Assembly: GCF_019334305.1 (NCBI RefSeq)
Contig: NZ_JAHWGH010000018.1
Coordinates: 1 to 64,000 of the forward strand
Direction: 5' to 3'
Length of the DNA: 64,000 nt
Source: Rossellomorea orangium
GTDB lineage: Bacteria; Bacillota; Bacilli; Bacillales; Bacillaceae_B
This document shows positions 24,549-32,944 of the stretch, piece after piece; position 1 is the first letter of the stretch; each line of letters starts with the position of its first letter. The notes below the pieces were generated by a model, which saw only the letters and a program-made list of their open reading frames with translations, was not told the origin of the DNA and ran no database searches. The position numbers and the translations under genes were made by a program.

Positions 24549-24624
24549 GAGGGACGGACCTCATATTTCAGGCCAAAATCCCTCCAGACTAGGATTCATT
24601 GGCGAAAACAGAGGTCCGTCCCTC
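24549..24624. repeat. Dispersed palindromic element, long copy 5
   Basis: Perfect 14-bp arms GAGGGACGGACCTC (24549-24562) and GAGGTCCGTCCCTC (24611-24624) enclose 48 bases, much longer than in other copies. The insert has its own partial stem (GCCAAAATCC with GGATTCATTGGC). The right arm overlaps the HelD stop codon, so the element supplies the end of that gene. Confidence 0.8.
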
Positions 24625-26923
24625 AAAATGCTTTTTCTATGAAGGGGCTTGGTTCCCCTATGCTGAATAGCTGAAGCTCGTGCATGGCTCTTGTGCAAGC
24701 GGTGTAGAATAGTCTGCGGAGATTTTCGTCTCCATATGTTCTGTCAGAGGCGTTGTAGATGATGACGGCGTCGAATTCAATTCCTTTGGCCAAATATGCA
24801 GGAATGACAACAACACCTTGTTCGTATTCGAGTGTTACTCTTGTCATGAGTTTAATGTTTTCTACATCACTTAAAGAATCGAATACCTGTTCACTTTCTA
24901 CAGCGGTTTTACAAATGACGGCAATGGAATGATACCCCTTTACCAGCCATGTTTCTATCGTTTCAGCCACTTTCACTTTAAGTTCTGTCCGGTCATTCAC
25001 CATAGTGAGGGTTGGCTTCTCCCCTTCCCTCTCAAAAGCAGATATGTCTTGACCACCCGGAATCAGCCGTCGGGTGAATTCGACGATGGGCTTAGTGGAA
25101 CGGTAACTCTTAGTCAGGTTGATCAGCTCTGTTTCATCCCGACCATACAGATTTGTCAAATTGCCAAAGTCAACATGTTCATTCGCATGGGCAAAGATCG
25201 CCTGATTGAAATCCCCGAGAACGGTCAATCTGGCCGAGGGGAACAACCTCTTTATGAATTCGAATTGAAAAGGCGAATAATCTTGTGCTTCGTCGATCAG
25301 TACATGCTTGATAGATGTATTGGTCTGGAAGCCTAGAATCAGCTCTTTTAGAAGTAAAAATGGAGTTGCATCCTCGTAATGAAGCATGCCGTCTTCTAGC
25401 ATGCTAACTGTAGACCGGCAAATATCCTCCCATCTTTCAGGTGGTTCTCCATTCAATATCGGCCTGATGGTTGAAGTTTCATCAAAGAGTTGTTTATACA
25501 TCCCTTTTATATCTACGTAATGGAAGGATTTGACCCGTTCCCGCAGCTTCTTGAACCTTTTTCGGACAATTAATCTTCTAAGAGCTTCATACTCCAATTC
25601 ATAGTCATCGGGAATATTGTTTTTACGAAAATATTTCCGTGCCTTATGGTACTCATCATTGCTCATCAACTCGATTTCTTCTTCCACCCATGATTCCATT
25701 CTCTCTTGCTTCTCTCTCCGATGGATTTCACCGATCAGCCATTCGGTCAGTTTCTCCAGCCTATTATGGAAGCGAAGGGAACTGTCACTAGTATAAAAAC
25801 GTTCAGTCATTTCTTCTGAAGTGACGATCTGCTTTCCCATAAACTTGATCCCCTTGAACTTCATTCCTGCATCCTCGAGGGATTTTCTATATGATTGTAT
25901 CGCTTCGAAGAATTCCGTCGATGCCTTGAACTGAATACCGGCAATTCGCGCACGATATGGGCGGCTATTTTGTTCCCCGGCCAAGACATACTCCAATTGT
26001 TCATAGGGATTTCCCACCTGAAATTCCTTACTTAACCTATGATCCAAATATTCCTGGAAAGTCACCTGCTCCATGTTCTCCTCTCCCAACTCAGGGAGGA
26101 CACGAGATACGTAACTATTGAACATCGAATTTGGGGAGAACAGTACAATTTGATCGGCTTTCAATGTATCCCTGTATTTATAAAGCAAATACGCGATCCT
26201 CTGTAACGCAGCCGATGTTTTACCGCTACCTGCAGCTCCTTGGACAATGAGGAGTCTGCTCCGGTCATGCCTGATGATCTGATTCTGCTTCTGTTGAATG
26301 GTGGCGACAATGCTATGCATATAGTTATCTGTCCTTTTCCCGAGCACTTCCTGTAAAATTTCATCCCCTATCGTGAGACTTGTATCGAACATGGACTCAA
26401 TTGCACCATCCCTGATAAGATACTGCCATTTCTTCTCTACTTCTCCTGTAACGACACCTCCAGGGGTGATGTATTCTGCGGCACCCGGTGGATAATCATA
26501 ATAAACACTCGAAATAGGCGCACGCCAATCGTAAATGAGGAAATCCTCCCCACTTTCATCTGTCAATGTTGAAATGCCTATATAAACCTCTTCAGTCGAT
26601 GCCCCTGTCTCCTTAAAATCGATCCGCCCAAAATATGGCTTCCCTTTCATTCTGTGCAGAGCTGATAATTTCTTTAACGCTTGTTTGTGAGTGCTTTCGG
26701 AAACGGTCAACGATTGAGCTTGCTGCCTTAATGCCAGAACAGTTTCTAGAAAATCGTCGAAGGTATCTGTGTTAACCTTTACTTCATCCCAGAAATGCTT
26801 GCGGATCTCCACCACTTCATTCTGGCGTCTCCCAGTTTCTCTTTCCAACATTTCTATTTGGTCCTTGATGCTCTCAATTACAACGTCCACTCGTTTTTGC
26901 TCGCGACTAATTTCAAGTTTCAT
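24623..26923 (-). CDS. helD: RNA polymerase recycling motor HelD
   Basis: A 766-residue UvrD/Rep-like superfamily 1 ATPase of the HelD type. The N-terminal coiled arm (residues 1-70, with EMLERETGRRQNEV) is the part that enters the RNA polymerase secondary channel in HelD. Walker A VQGAAGSGKTSAALQRIAY is near residue 230, DEAQDYSPFQFEF gives the Walker B/motif II, then GDFNQAIF and TKSYRSTKPIVEF; AKGIEFDAVIIYNAS and LFYTACTRAMHEL are motifs V/VI. The length equals the B. subtilis protein. ATG behind GAAGGAGTGCTTTA. It frees stalled RNA polymerase from DNA. Confidence 0.9.
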   Translation of the reverse strand: MKLEISREQKRVDVVIESIKDQIEMLERETGRRQNEVVEIRKHFWDEVKVNTDTFDDFLETVLALRQQAQSLTVSESTHKQALKKLSALHRMKGKPYFGRIDFKETGASTEEVYIGISTLTDESGEDFLIYDWRAPISSVYYDYPPGAAEYITPGGVVTGEVEKKWQYLIRDGAIESMFDTSLTIGDEILQEVLGKRTDNYMHSIVATIQQKQNQIIRHDRSRLLIVQGAAGSGKTSAALQRIAYLLYKYRDTLKADQIVLFSPNSMFNSYVSRVLPELGEENMEQVTFQEYLDHRLSKEFQVGNPYEQLEYVLAGEQNSRPYRARIAGIQFKASTEFFEAIQSYRKSLEDAGMKFKGIKFMGKQIVTSEEMTERFYTSDSSLRFHNRLEKLTEWLIGEIHRREKQERMESWVEEEIELMSNDEYHKARKYFRKNNIPDDYELEYEALRRLIVRKRFKKLRERVKSFHYVDIKGMYKQLFDETSTIRPILNGEPPERWEDICRSTVSMLEDGMLHYEDATPFLLLKELILGFQTNTSIKHVLIDEAQDYSPFQFEFIKRLFPSARLTVLGDFNQAIFAHANEHVDFGNLTNLYGRDETELINLTKSYRSTKPIVEFTRRLIPGGQDISAFEREGEKPTLTMVNDRTELKVKVAETIETWLVKGYHSIAVICKTAVESEQVFDSLSDVENIKLMTRVTLEYEQGVVVIPAYLAKGIEFDAVIIYNASDRTYGDENLRRLFYTACTRAMHELQLFSIGEPSPFIEKAF

Positions 26924-26954
26924 TAAAGCACTCCTTCAATTATGAGATTAAGGG

Positions 26955-26984
26955 TTGACTCGCAACAGTCTTGCGTGGTATGAT
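26955..26984 (+). promoter_or_regulatory. Sigma-A-like promoter of a candidate small RNA
   Basis: TTGACT (26955-26960), an 18-base spacer and TATGAT (26979-26984), pointing right, away from HelD. No gene of any size follows before a terminator about 120 bases later. Confidence 0.6.
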
Positions 26985-26990
26985 TATCAT

Positions 26991-27118
26991 TGAGGGAATA
27001 TGAATATATATATTTATTGTTAAAACGTTTCTGTTTAAATTTATCATAATTTCCAGACACTATCAATAACAAATTAAACCTGCACCTACTATTTTTCTAA
27101 GTGGTGCAGGTTTTTCTA
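26991..27118 (+). ncRNA. Candidate small RNA between a promoter and a terminator
   Basis: The interval between the rightward promoter at 26955-26984 and the intrinsic terminator at 27077-27118 would give a transcript of about 125 bases. It is AT-rich and holds only a seven-codon frame (MNIYIYC) behind a poorly spaced GAGGG. The transcript and its ends are inferred; nothing identifies its target. Confidence 0.45.
27077..27118 (+). terminator. Rightward intrinsic terminator
   Basis: AACCTGCACC (27077-27086) pairs perfectly with GGTGCAGGTT (27103-27112), followed by TTTCT. The T-tract marks rightward use. Confidence 0.75.
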
Positions 27119-27199
27119 ATATCTCATAATCCTTTAACCCTTTACGGTGCCCAGTGCGTGTAATTTAAACTTAAGGGATTTAACCTAATGTGAAATCCC

Positions 27200-27595
27200 T
27201 TAAAATATACCATTCTCATTTATCATATCTTCTGGAACAGGTTGACCTACGTCCCATAATTCTACGATTCTTTCATTCTCGAATCGAAAGATGTGAACGA
27301 CAACCGCTCCTAAATCTTCAGGGTATTGCCTTACATGGGAATGAACCACCACTTCATTTCCCTCTTCTATTGACCGTTTCACTTCAAAAATTTTGCCGGG
27401 GTTTTTCTCGGCATTTTCTTCCATGGCAAGCATGAGCGATTCTGCATCACCGCGAAAATAGGGATTATGGTGGTGAAATTCCTTTGCTGTATAATTATTG
27501 AATGCTTTCCGAATATCTCCCGAAGCAACCCGTTCCAAAAACGACACAGCCGTTTCCTTCTTAGTTATTCCTAAAGTTTCTGACAATCCCATCAC
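27200..27595 (-). CDS. SnoaL/NTF2-like polyketide-cyclase-fold protein
   Basis: A 131-residue single-domain protein: FLERVASGDIRKAFNNYTAKEFHHHNPYF, then NEVVVHSHVRQYPEDLGAVVVHIFRFENERIVELWDV, which is the SnoaL-like pattern (HHNP and VELWDVGQ are typical). Members are small ligand-binding or isomerase proteins. The start is uncertain: ATG and TTG lie close to GGAAGGG. Monocistronic. Confidence 0.75.
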   Translation of the reverse strand: MMGLSETLGITKKETAVSFLERVASGDIRKAFNNYTAKEFHHHNPYFRGDAESLMLAMEENAEKNPGKIFEVKRSIEEGNEVVVHSHVRQYPEDLGAVVVHIFRFENERIVELWDVGQPVPEDMINENGIF

Positions 27596-27769
27596 CCTTC
27601 CACTAGTATAATCTCATTATATATGAAGTACGGAGGAGACATAAGTCCCCTTACAGGCAAAATACCTGCCCCCTCATGCCAATTTCGCTTCATAGAAGCT
27701 CGCTCGCATTAAAAAAAATCCCCATATCGCCTACAGTGCGAAGAATTAATTCCAATAAAAGATAAATCT

Positions 27770-28477
27770 CTACACCGTCATCTTCCAGCTTGACTTTGCA
27801 AGCCACTGCTCTTTCTCTTTATAATCCGGCACGATTTTCCCAACCAGCCGCCAGAAAGAGCGGTCATGATTAAGGTGTACCATGTGGCACATTTCATGGA
27901 CTACAACATAATCGATGACATCCCGTGGAGCCATTGCCAGCTTCCAGTTAAATGAAAGCTGTCTTCTTCCATCACAAGTTCCCCATGTCGTCTGGCTGTC
28001 CGAAATGCGAACAGCCCGGGGCTTGGTTTTAAAATAAGGTTGATGATTAGAAATGCTCTTCTCAACGATCGCCTTACACCTTTGGTAGTAAAAACGCTTT
28101 AACGCCTGCTTAATTTGTTCACCCTCTACTTCTTTCACTTGGACGTTAAGAATATTTCCCTTCAATGTCACATGGTCATGCTCGATATCTGGATTTTGAT
28201 GAACTTCAATGGGAAAACTCCTGCCGAGATACAGGAAGGATTCTCCAGGTTGATAAGTCTTCAACTGCGGTCCATTTAAGCGTTCCTTTATTTCATTGGA
28301 TTTCAAAAGGATGTTATCCCAATTTTCCTCCAGAAGACGAATGACAGATTCTTCATCTGTGCCTTTGGGAGCCAGGACTTCAAGATTGCCGTAACGGTCC
28401 AGATGTATGCCAATTGATTTCCGGTTTTTATAAGTTAATTCAAAATGAATCGTTTCGCCTGAGTGTATATGCTTCAT
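27770..28477 (-). CDS. YgjP-type M48-like metallopeptidase (DUF45)
   Basis: A 235-residue cytoplasmic zinc-peptidase-fold protein. The zinc site VVHEMCHMVHLNHDRSFW (HExxH plus a further His) is near residue 190; SWGTCDGRRQLSFNWKLAMAP just before it is the hallmark of the YgjP/DUF45 family. Starts three bases after the DUF1456 gene, behind AGGGGTTAAGAG, so the two are co-transcribed. Biological substrate unknown. Confidence 0.88.
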   Translation of the reverse strand: MKHIHSGETIHFELTYKNRKSIGIHLDRYGNLEVLAPKGTDEESVIRLLEENWDNILLKSNEIKERLNGPQLKTYQPGESFLYLGRSFPIEVHQNPDIEHDHVTLKGNILNVQVKEVEGEQIKQALKRFYYQRCKAIVEKSISNHQPYFKTKPRAVRISDSQTTWGTCDGRRQLSFNWKLAMAPRDVIDYVVVHEMCHMVHLNHDRSFWRLVGKIVPDYKEKEQWLAKSSWKMTV

Positions 28478-28480
28478 CTC

Positions 28481-28990
28481 TTAACCCCTAAATTTGATTG
28501 CTAATCCCTTTAAGAAATTGCGCGCATACCGATCTCCACACACACGATAATTCTTATGGCCTTCCCTTCGGAAAATCGCACCTAATTCTCCTTTTGTAAT
28601 ATGAACGTCAGCGTATTCTAAAATTTCAATCATATCCTCACTTGTTAACGATAGTGCTATCTTCACTTTTTTAAGAAGAAGATTATTTACATGTTCATAA
28701 GTGATTGCGGGTTTTTCCGGCTGTCCAGGCTTCGGTTCCTGCCTTCCTCTTTTGAACGTAATGAGTCCATTTAAAAAAGACTCGAGCATTTCATCGTCAC
28801 ATGGGATATGCTCATCGTTTTCTACATCTGAATCAAATTCGTCATCTTCCATCGACTTCGTGAGGACCTTCAGTACCTCTTCTTTTGACAATTCAACTCC
28901 GCCCAGATTGAAAATCTCCACCATCTCTGTATTTTTTATATCGAGAGCGTATCGCAATCGAATTAGGATATCATTATTATCAATATTCAT
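28481..28990 (-). CDS. DUF1456 family protein (YehS-like)
   Basis: A 169-residue protein made of two copies of the DUF1456 unit: NDILIRLRYALDIKNTEMVEIFNLGGVELS (residues 6-35) and NNLLLKKVKIALSLTSEDMIEILEYADVHITK (about 102-133), each followed by a short helical segment and F(L)xGL. The family is common in Bacillales and gamma-proteobacteria without a known function. ATG behind CCAGGAGGCATAAAA. Operon with the YgjP gene. Confidence 0.85.
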   Translation of the reverse strand: MNIDNNDILIRLRYALDIKNTEMVEIFNLGGVELSKEEVLKVLTKSMEDDEFDSDVENDEHIPCDDEMLESFLNGLITFKRGRQEPKPGQPEKPAITYEHVNNLLLKKVKIALSLTSEDMIEILEYADVHITKGELGAIFRREGHKNYRVCGDRYARNFLKGLAIKFRG

Positions 28991-29127
28991 TTTTATGCCT
29001 CCTGGGATTTTGCCCTTTACTAAATCATTAGCTTATCATTTAAAGAACAGAAAAAGAAGCTTGTATGAAACACAAATAAAAAAATCCCCCTGTAATTTTC
29101 TCTTACTGTCTCTTCCTTACTTAAAAC

Positions 29128-29158
29128 AAAGGTCCGTCCCTCAAAAGGACAGACCTTT
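29128..29158 (-). repeat. Degenerate copy 6 of the palindromic element, used as terminator
   Basis: AAAGGTCCGTCC (29128-29139) pairs with GGACAGACCTTT (29147-29158) with one mismatch, loop CTCAAAA; half of the GAGGGACGGACCT core is kept. It directly follows the stop of the leftward histidine kinase gene. Confidence 0.7.
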
Positions 29159-29159
29159 T

Positions 29160-30356
29160 TTAAGCGTGTATGAGTGGGAATAGGAGGGTTACGGTTGTTC
29201 CTTTGCCGGATTCACTTTGGAAATTTATTTCCCCGTTGTATTTCTCAACGATGTTGTAACAGATCATAAGACCTAGTCCGGTCCCTTTACTTTTTAATGA
29301 ATAAAAGGGGGTGCCGAGGCTACGTATTTCTTCATCCGACATGCCCCTCCCATTATCCGAAATTCGGATGACGGCATTTCCTTTCTCTTGGTCAGCCGTT
29401 ATAGATACAGATCCGGTTTCTGGAGATGCTTCGATTGCATTTTTGATGAGATTAATGAACAGCTGCTTCAATTCAATTGAATTGGCAGACACAAGACATT
29501 CCTTTTCTACATGCAGTTGTAAACTGTTATCATTTAACAACCCGTACATACTCAGTAGCTCTGTTACATCCTTAAGGACAATTTCTACGTCGACATTTTG
29601 CACCCTTCCTTCGCGATCAGGCTTGGATATGGACAAGAATTGAGAGATAACATGCTCTGCCGTATCTAACTCGTTAATCATCAGAGGGAAATTTTGTTTC
29701 GTTTTGAGTGTCTCGTCTTCTGCATAGTATTGTAGAAACCCCTTCACGACAGTAAGGGGATTCCTGATTTCATGGGCAACGGCTGCAGCCAGTTGCCCCG
29801 TCGTTTTCATGCGTTCTGCCTGTTGGACTTGTTCATAATAAACACGCTGCTTCTGCATCCTGAGATCTGTTAAGTGAAAAATGAAATAAAGGAGAATCTG
29901 ACTCGCAATGAAATTCACAATGTTTCCGGTAAGGTCTTTATAGATATAAGGGTATAGCACACCTTTATCCATCCAAACGATGTAACTGAATGTAATTCCG
30001 ATGAAAAGCACATTCAGCACTAACGAGAAATAAAATAGCCATTTATCAAAAAACAGAATTGAAAAAGCTGGAATGAAACAAAGCAGAACGAAATCCGACC
30101 ATGTTTCCGGGTAAAGAAAAAACAACGTATAAAAAAAGCCTGTGGAGGATATCACCGTCATATATCTTATATAAGCATTCTCATAGAGGGGATACAATAG
30201 AAGGCAGGTGGATATGATGAAGACCATCGTACCATGGATCACGAATCCCATATCAATCTGATTATCGATCATAAGACCCGCTGTCATTAATAGGATGATA
30301 AACGAAATGATAAGGTAATAATACTTTTTATGCAGCCGTTCATGGAATTCTTTCAT
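29160..30356 (-). CDS. Membrane sensor histidine kinase (sporulation-kinase-like)
   Basis: A 398-residue kinase with about six hydrophobic helices in residues 10-165, a short linker, the HisKA box AAVAHEIRNPLTVVKGFLQYY near residue 193, and an ATPase domain with NLIKNAIEASPETG (N box), ISDNGRGM (G1) and SKGTGLGLMI (G2). The architecture (many membrane helices, no periplasmic domain, no adjacent response regulator) resembles KinB-type orphan kinases feeding the Spo0 phosphorelay; that role is inferred. ATG behind TAGGAGTTTAGAC. Confidence 0.83.
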   Translation of the reverse strand: MKEFHERLHKKYYYLIISFIILLMTAGLMIDNQIDMGFVIHGTMVFIISTCLLLYPLYENAYIRYMTVISSTGFFYTLFFLYPETWSDFVLLCFIPAFSILFFDKWLFYFSLVLNVLFIGITFSYIVWMDKGVLYPYIYKDLTGNIVNFIASQILLYFIFHLTDLRMQKQRVYYEQVQQAERMKTTGQLAAAVAHEIRNPLTVVKGFLQYYAEDETLKTKQNFPLMINELDTAEHVISQFLSISKPDREGRVQNVDVEIVLKDVTELLSMYGLLNDNSLQLHVEKECLVSANSIELKQLFINLIKNAIEASPETGSVSITADQEKGNAVIRISDNGRGMSDEEIRSLGTPFYSLKSKGTGLGLMICYNIVEKYNGEINFQSESGKGTTVTLLFPLIHA

Positions 30357-30498
30357 GTCTAAACTCCTAGTAGTAATCTACAATTCTCCCATTCAATGTC
30401 AGGATATTGTAACTATCTTACAAATGGTTGCGAAAGTCAATGCTCTTTCAATTGCCAAGAGGGAGCATTGCATTCTTTTGAAATAAATAAATCAAAAA

Positions 30499-30528
30499 AG
30501 TCAAAGAAACGACCGCGTTTCTTTGACT
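30499..30528 (-). terminator. Terminator of the HAD hydrolase gene
   Basis: AGTCAAAGAAACG (30499-30511) pairs perfectly with CGTTTCTTTGACT (30516-30528); the minus strand continues TTTTTTGAT. Confidence 0.85.
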
Positions 30529-30540
30529 CTTTTACACTAC

Positions 30541-31158
30541 TCAAAATAGGTTCATCAACTCATCGAAAGACTGTATCGAATGGTCATATGCAACGGCTGT
30601 TCCAAAACCATAGGATGCATATATAAATGGGATCCCCGCTTCTTTGGCTGCTTTTCGATCCCCTTCTGTATCTCCGATATAGACTGGATCTTTCAGGTTG
30701 TTACGTTCCATAATGAGACGAATGTTCTCTCCTTTTGAAAGCCCCGTCCTGCCTGGATTTTCAAAATCGATAAAATACTTATCCAATCCGTGGTAATCAT
30801 AGAAAGCCTCGATATACCCATCCTGACAATTGCTGACGATGAATAGCCTATAATTCTTGGATAGTTCCCCTAATACCTTATCGACATTTTCATATAAATT
30901 CCCTCCATGTTTACTTAAATGGGGAATTTCATGACGGGAAAGATCTTTCAATAACTGCCCACGTTCTTCCTCATCCAATTCCGGAAATAAGATTTCACCT
31001 ATCTCTTTCATTTGAAGACCCATGGTCCCCTCGAGATGCTTCCGAGTAATACCCTCTATACGACTACTATTCTTCAAGATTACCTTATTCCAGGCTTCAA
31101 GCACAGACTCGATCGGGTCCCAAAGAGTCCCGTCGAGGTCAAAGATGATACTGTCCAT
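30541..31158 (-). CDS. HAD family phosphatase
   Basis: A 205-residue haloacid-dehalogenase-type phosphatase: motif I IIFDLDGTLWD at residues 4-14 (nucleophile and acid aspartates), motif II FIVSNCQDGY, the motif III lysine in GLSKGENI, and motif IV YIGDTEGDRKAAKEAG. A helical cap of about 70 residues (residues 15-85) makes it subfamily I, like phosphoglycolate and pyrophosphate phosphatases. ATG behind AGGGGGATTAAGA. Substrate unknown. Confidence 0.87.
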   Translation of the reverse strand: MDSIIFDLDGTLWDPIESVLEAWNKVILKNSSRIEGITRKHLEGTMGLQMKEIGEILFPELDEEERGQLLKDLSRHEIPHLSKHGGNLYENVDKVLGELSKNYRLFIVSNCQDGYIEAFYDYHGLDKYFIDFENPGRTGLSKGENIRLIMERNNLKDPVYIGDTEGDRKAAKEAGIPFIYASYGFGTAVAYDHSIQSFDELMNLF

Positions 31159-31193
31159 TCTTAATCCCCCTATCTTTCAGAAACCCATCGTCT

Positions 31194-31742
31194 TTAATGT
31201 TGTTTTTTAATTATTTTTATTTCCTTAACAGGCCAATAAACAATATTTGTCGTCCCCACTACCTCATCAATCGGGATCGAACCGATCTGACGGCTGTCCT
31301 TACTGTATCTTCTGTTATCTCCCATGACGAATAGTTCACCTTCCGGAACAGTGAGCTGCTTTACCGGCGTATCCATTAATGTGAAGTCAGGGGTGAGGGA
31401 TCCAACCACTGATGTTTTTTGTTTGTCCAGGTAAGGTTCTGCATATGCTTTCCCGTTTATGTATAGTATATCGTTCTTATATTCAACCTTATCTCCCGGC
31501 AGGCCAATTACCCGTTTAATATAGTCTTCCGTTTTGGTTGCGTGAAACACGACAATATCAAAGCGTTCCGGCTCATCCATTTTATTGACGATCATACGGT
31601 CCTGGTCAAGTAAAGTTGTATTCATTGAAGCTCCCTCTACCACAATCGGGATAATGATAAAGGAACGAATAACAAATGCCAGCAGTATTCCGATAATCAT
31701 AGGCTGAAGCCAACCCCAAATTTTTCTTTTATTTGTCTCCAT
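31194..31742 (-). CDS. Type I signal peptidase (SipS-like)
   Basis: A 182-residue membrane protease. One N-terminal helix (WGWLQPMIIGILLAFVIRSF), then the catalytic serine in VEGASMNTTL, the lysine in YIKRVIGLPGD, and the boxes LFVMGDNRRYSKDSRQIG. This is the single-helix Bacillus Sip type. It cleaves signal peptides at the outer membrane face. The ATG at 31742 lies six bases behind GGAAGGGTG; a longer frame is not preceded by a site. Confidence 0.9.
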   Translation of the reverse strand: METNKRKIWGWLQPMIIGILLAFVIRSFIIIPIVVEGASMNTTLLDQDRMIVNKMDEPERFDIVVFHATKTEDYIKRVIGLPGDKVEYKNDILYINGKAYAEPYLDKQKTSVVGSLTPDFTLMDTPVKQLTVPEGELFVMGDNRRYSKDSRQIGSIPIDEVVGTTNIVYWPVKEIKIIKKQH

Positions 31743-31901
31743 GTACGTCACCCTTCCGTATAACACTCTCCCCACCGATCTATTTTAGCATAAAATTCCT
31801 AATTTTTCGTTATATCTAAAAAAGATATAGAATATGACATTACACATTGTAAAATATATCAATAGAATGGGCAGATTCAAAGATGAGTGTATTCAAGTGA
31901 A

Positions 31902-31931
31902 AAGATGCGAAATACTTTGATTTCGCATCTT
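31902..31931 (-). terminator. Terminator of the ferritin-like/cupin gene
   Basis: AAGATGCGAAAT (31902-31913) pairs perfectly with ATTTCGCATCTT (31920-31931); the minus strand continues TTCACTTG. Confidence 0.75.
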
Positions 31932-31960
31932 CAAGAAGTTTGATAAGATAAAAGGCTACT

Positions 31961-32851
31961 CTATTCCTTTTCCGCGGCTATCGCATCCGCCTTTGTGACA
32001 TGTACAGTTCCACGTGGATGTTGGGGTGGTGCATAGATGGAGTATAACTTGATAGGGGTATCGCCGGTATTGACGAGATTATGCCAGGTTCCTGCGGGAA
32101 TCATGATAGCAAAGTCTTGTTTCACTTTTTTCTCATACGTTAAATGATCTTGACGGTCACCCATTCGGACAATCCCTTCTCCTTGTTCCAGACGGAGGAA
32201 TTGATCCAGATTCGGATGGATTTCAAGGCCAATATCTTCTCCTGGATTTATGCTCATCAACGTTACTTGTAAATGTTCTCCCGTCCATAATGCTGTGCGG
32301 AAAGTGTCATTATTCACAGTAGCTTCATCGATATTCAATGCATATGGTGAAGGTCCGAAATCCTTTGCCATCATACGACTTTGTTCAGCTGCTCCCAATT
32401 CACTTAACGTTCGTGCGTGCTCCCACTCATCCCTGCAAGTATTCACCAGAACCTCATATACGACCGAGTGCTGCGCCTGCATGCTGCAGAGTCGAAACTG
32501 CTCATAATCTGCAAGCTCTGCTTCATAGGCCCTTTCGAGTCCATCAAGATAAGAATGAAAAGGAATACTCTCAACTTGATAAACGGGGTGAGAGTCTGTT
32601 AATGAGGTGTATACATTCGTTAAATCCCACCAGTGCCTTTGCTCATCTTCCAGCATACGCATTAGGTAATATCGTTCTTCCTGACTCGGAGCCATATTTG
32701 CTAGTCGGTGATAAAAATCAACGGTTGTAGCCTTTTTTTGGATTCCACTCAGCAGATTGTTCACCAATTGTCCTGGAGTTCCTTCTGTTCCCGCCATGGA
32801 TGATGGATAGGTATGAGGATGATAAGAATACCCGTTCGGTACATTATACAC
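31961..32851 (-). CDS. Ferritin-like domain fused to a cupin
   Basis: A 296-residue two-domain protein. Residues 25-160 form a four-helix ferritin-like unit with E/H motifs (FYHRLANMAPSQEERYYLMR, then DEQRHWWDL; CRDEWEHARTL). Residues 180-285 are a cupin: VTLMSINPGEDIGLEIHPNLDQFLRLEQG and MIPAGTWHNLVNTG carry the cupin metal-ligand histidines and glutamate. The GTG start follows AAGGGATTGATCCAGT. A sigma-K-like promoter upstream suggests spore-surface or late mother-cell use. The first unit is related to the protein at 62731-63645. Confidence 0.78.
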   Translation of the reverse strand: MYNVPNGYSYHPHTYPSSMAGTEGTPGQLVNNLLSGIQKKATTVDFYHRLANMAPSQEERYYLMRMLEDEQRHWWDLTNVYTSLTDSHPVYQVESIPFHSYLDGLERAYEAELADYEQFRLCSMQAQHSVVYEVLVNTCRDEWEHARTLSELGAAEQSRMMAKDFGPSPYALNIDEATVNNDTFRTALWTGEHLQVTLMSINPGEDIGLEIHPNLDQFLRLEQGEGIVRMGDRQDHLTYEKKVKQDFAIMIPAGTWHNLVNTGDTPIKLYSIYAPPQHPRGTVHVTKADAIAAEKE

Positions 32852-32883
32852 ACTGGATCAATCCCTTCAGTTTTTTACCAAGA

Positions 32884-32910
32884 TATCATATGCTTAGAAA
32901 GGATAGGTGT
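32884..32910 (-). promoter_or_regulatory. Sigma-K-like promoter of the ferritin-like/cupin gene
   Basis: On the minus strand AC, 16 bases, then CATATGATA (32884-32892): an exact match to the sigma-K consensus, 33 bases before the start. Confidence 0.55.
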
Positions 32911-32944
32911 GCTCATGCCTAATGAACGATATAAATTACCGTCA

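Noticed and set aside
27625-27714. Short rightward frame ATG AAG TAC GGA GGA in the gap after the SnoaL-like gene.
   Set aside because: No ribosome binding site, promoter or recognisable peptide; the gap 27596-27769 otherwise shows nothing.
30396-30626. Rightward 76-codon frame across the HAD terminator.
   Set aside because: Includes a strong leftward terminator and antisense to the HAD gene; no start signals.
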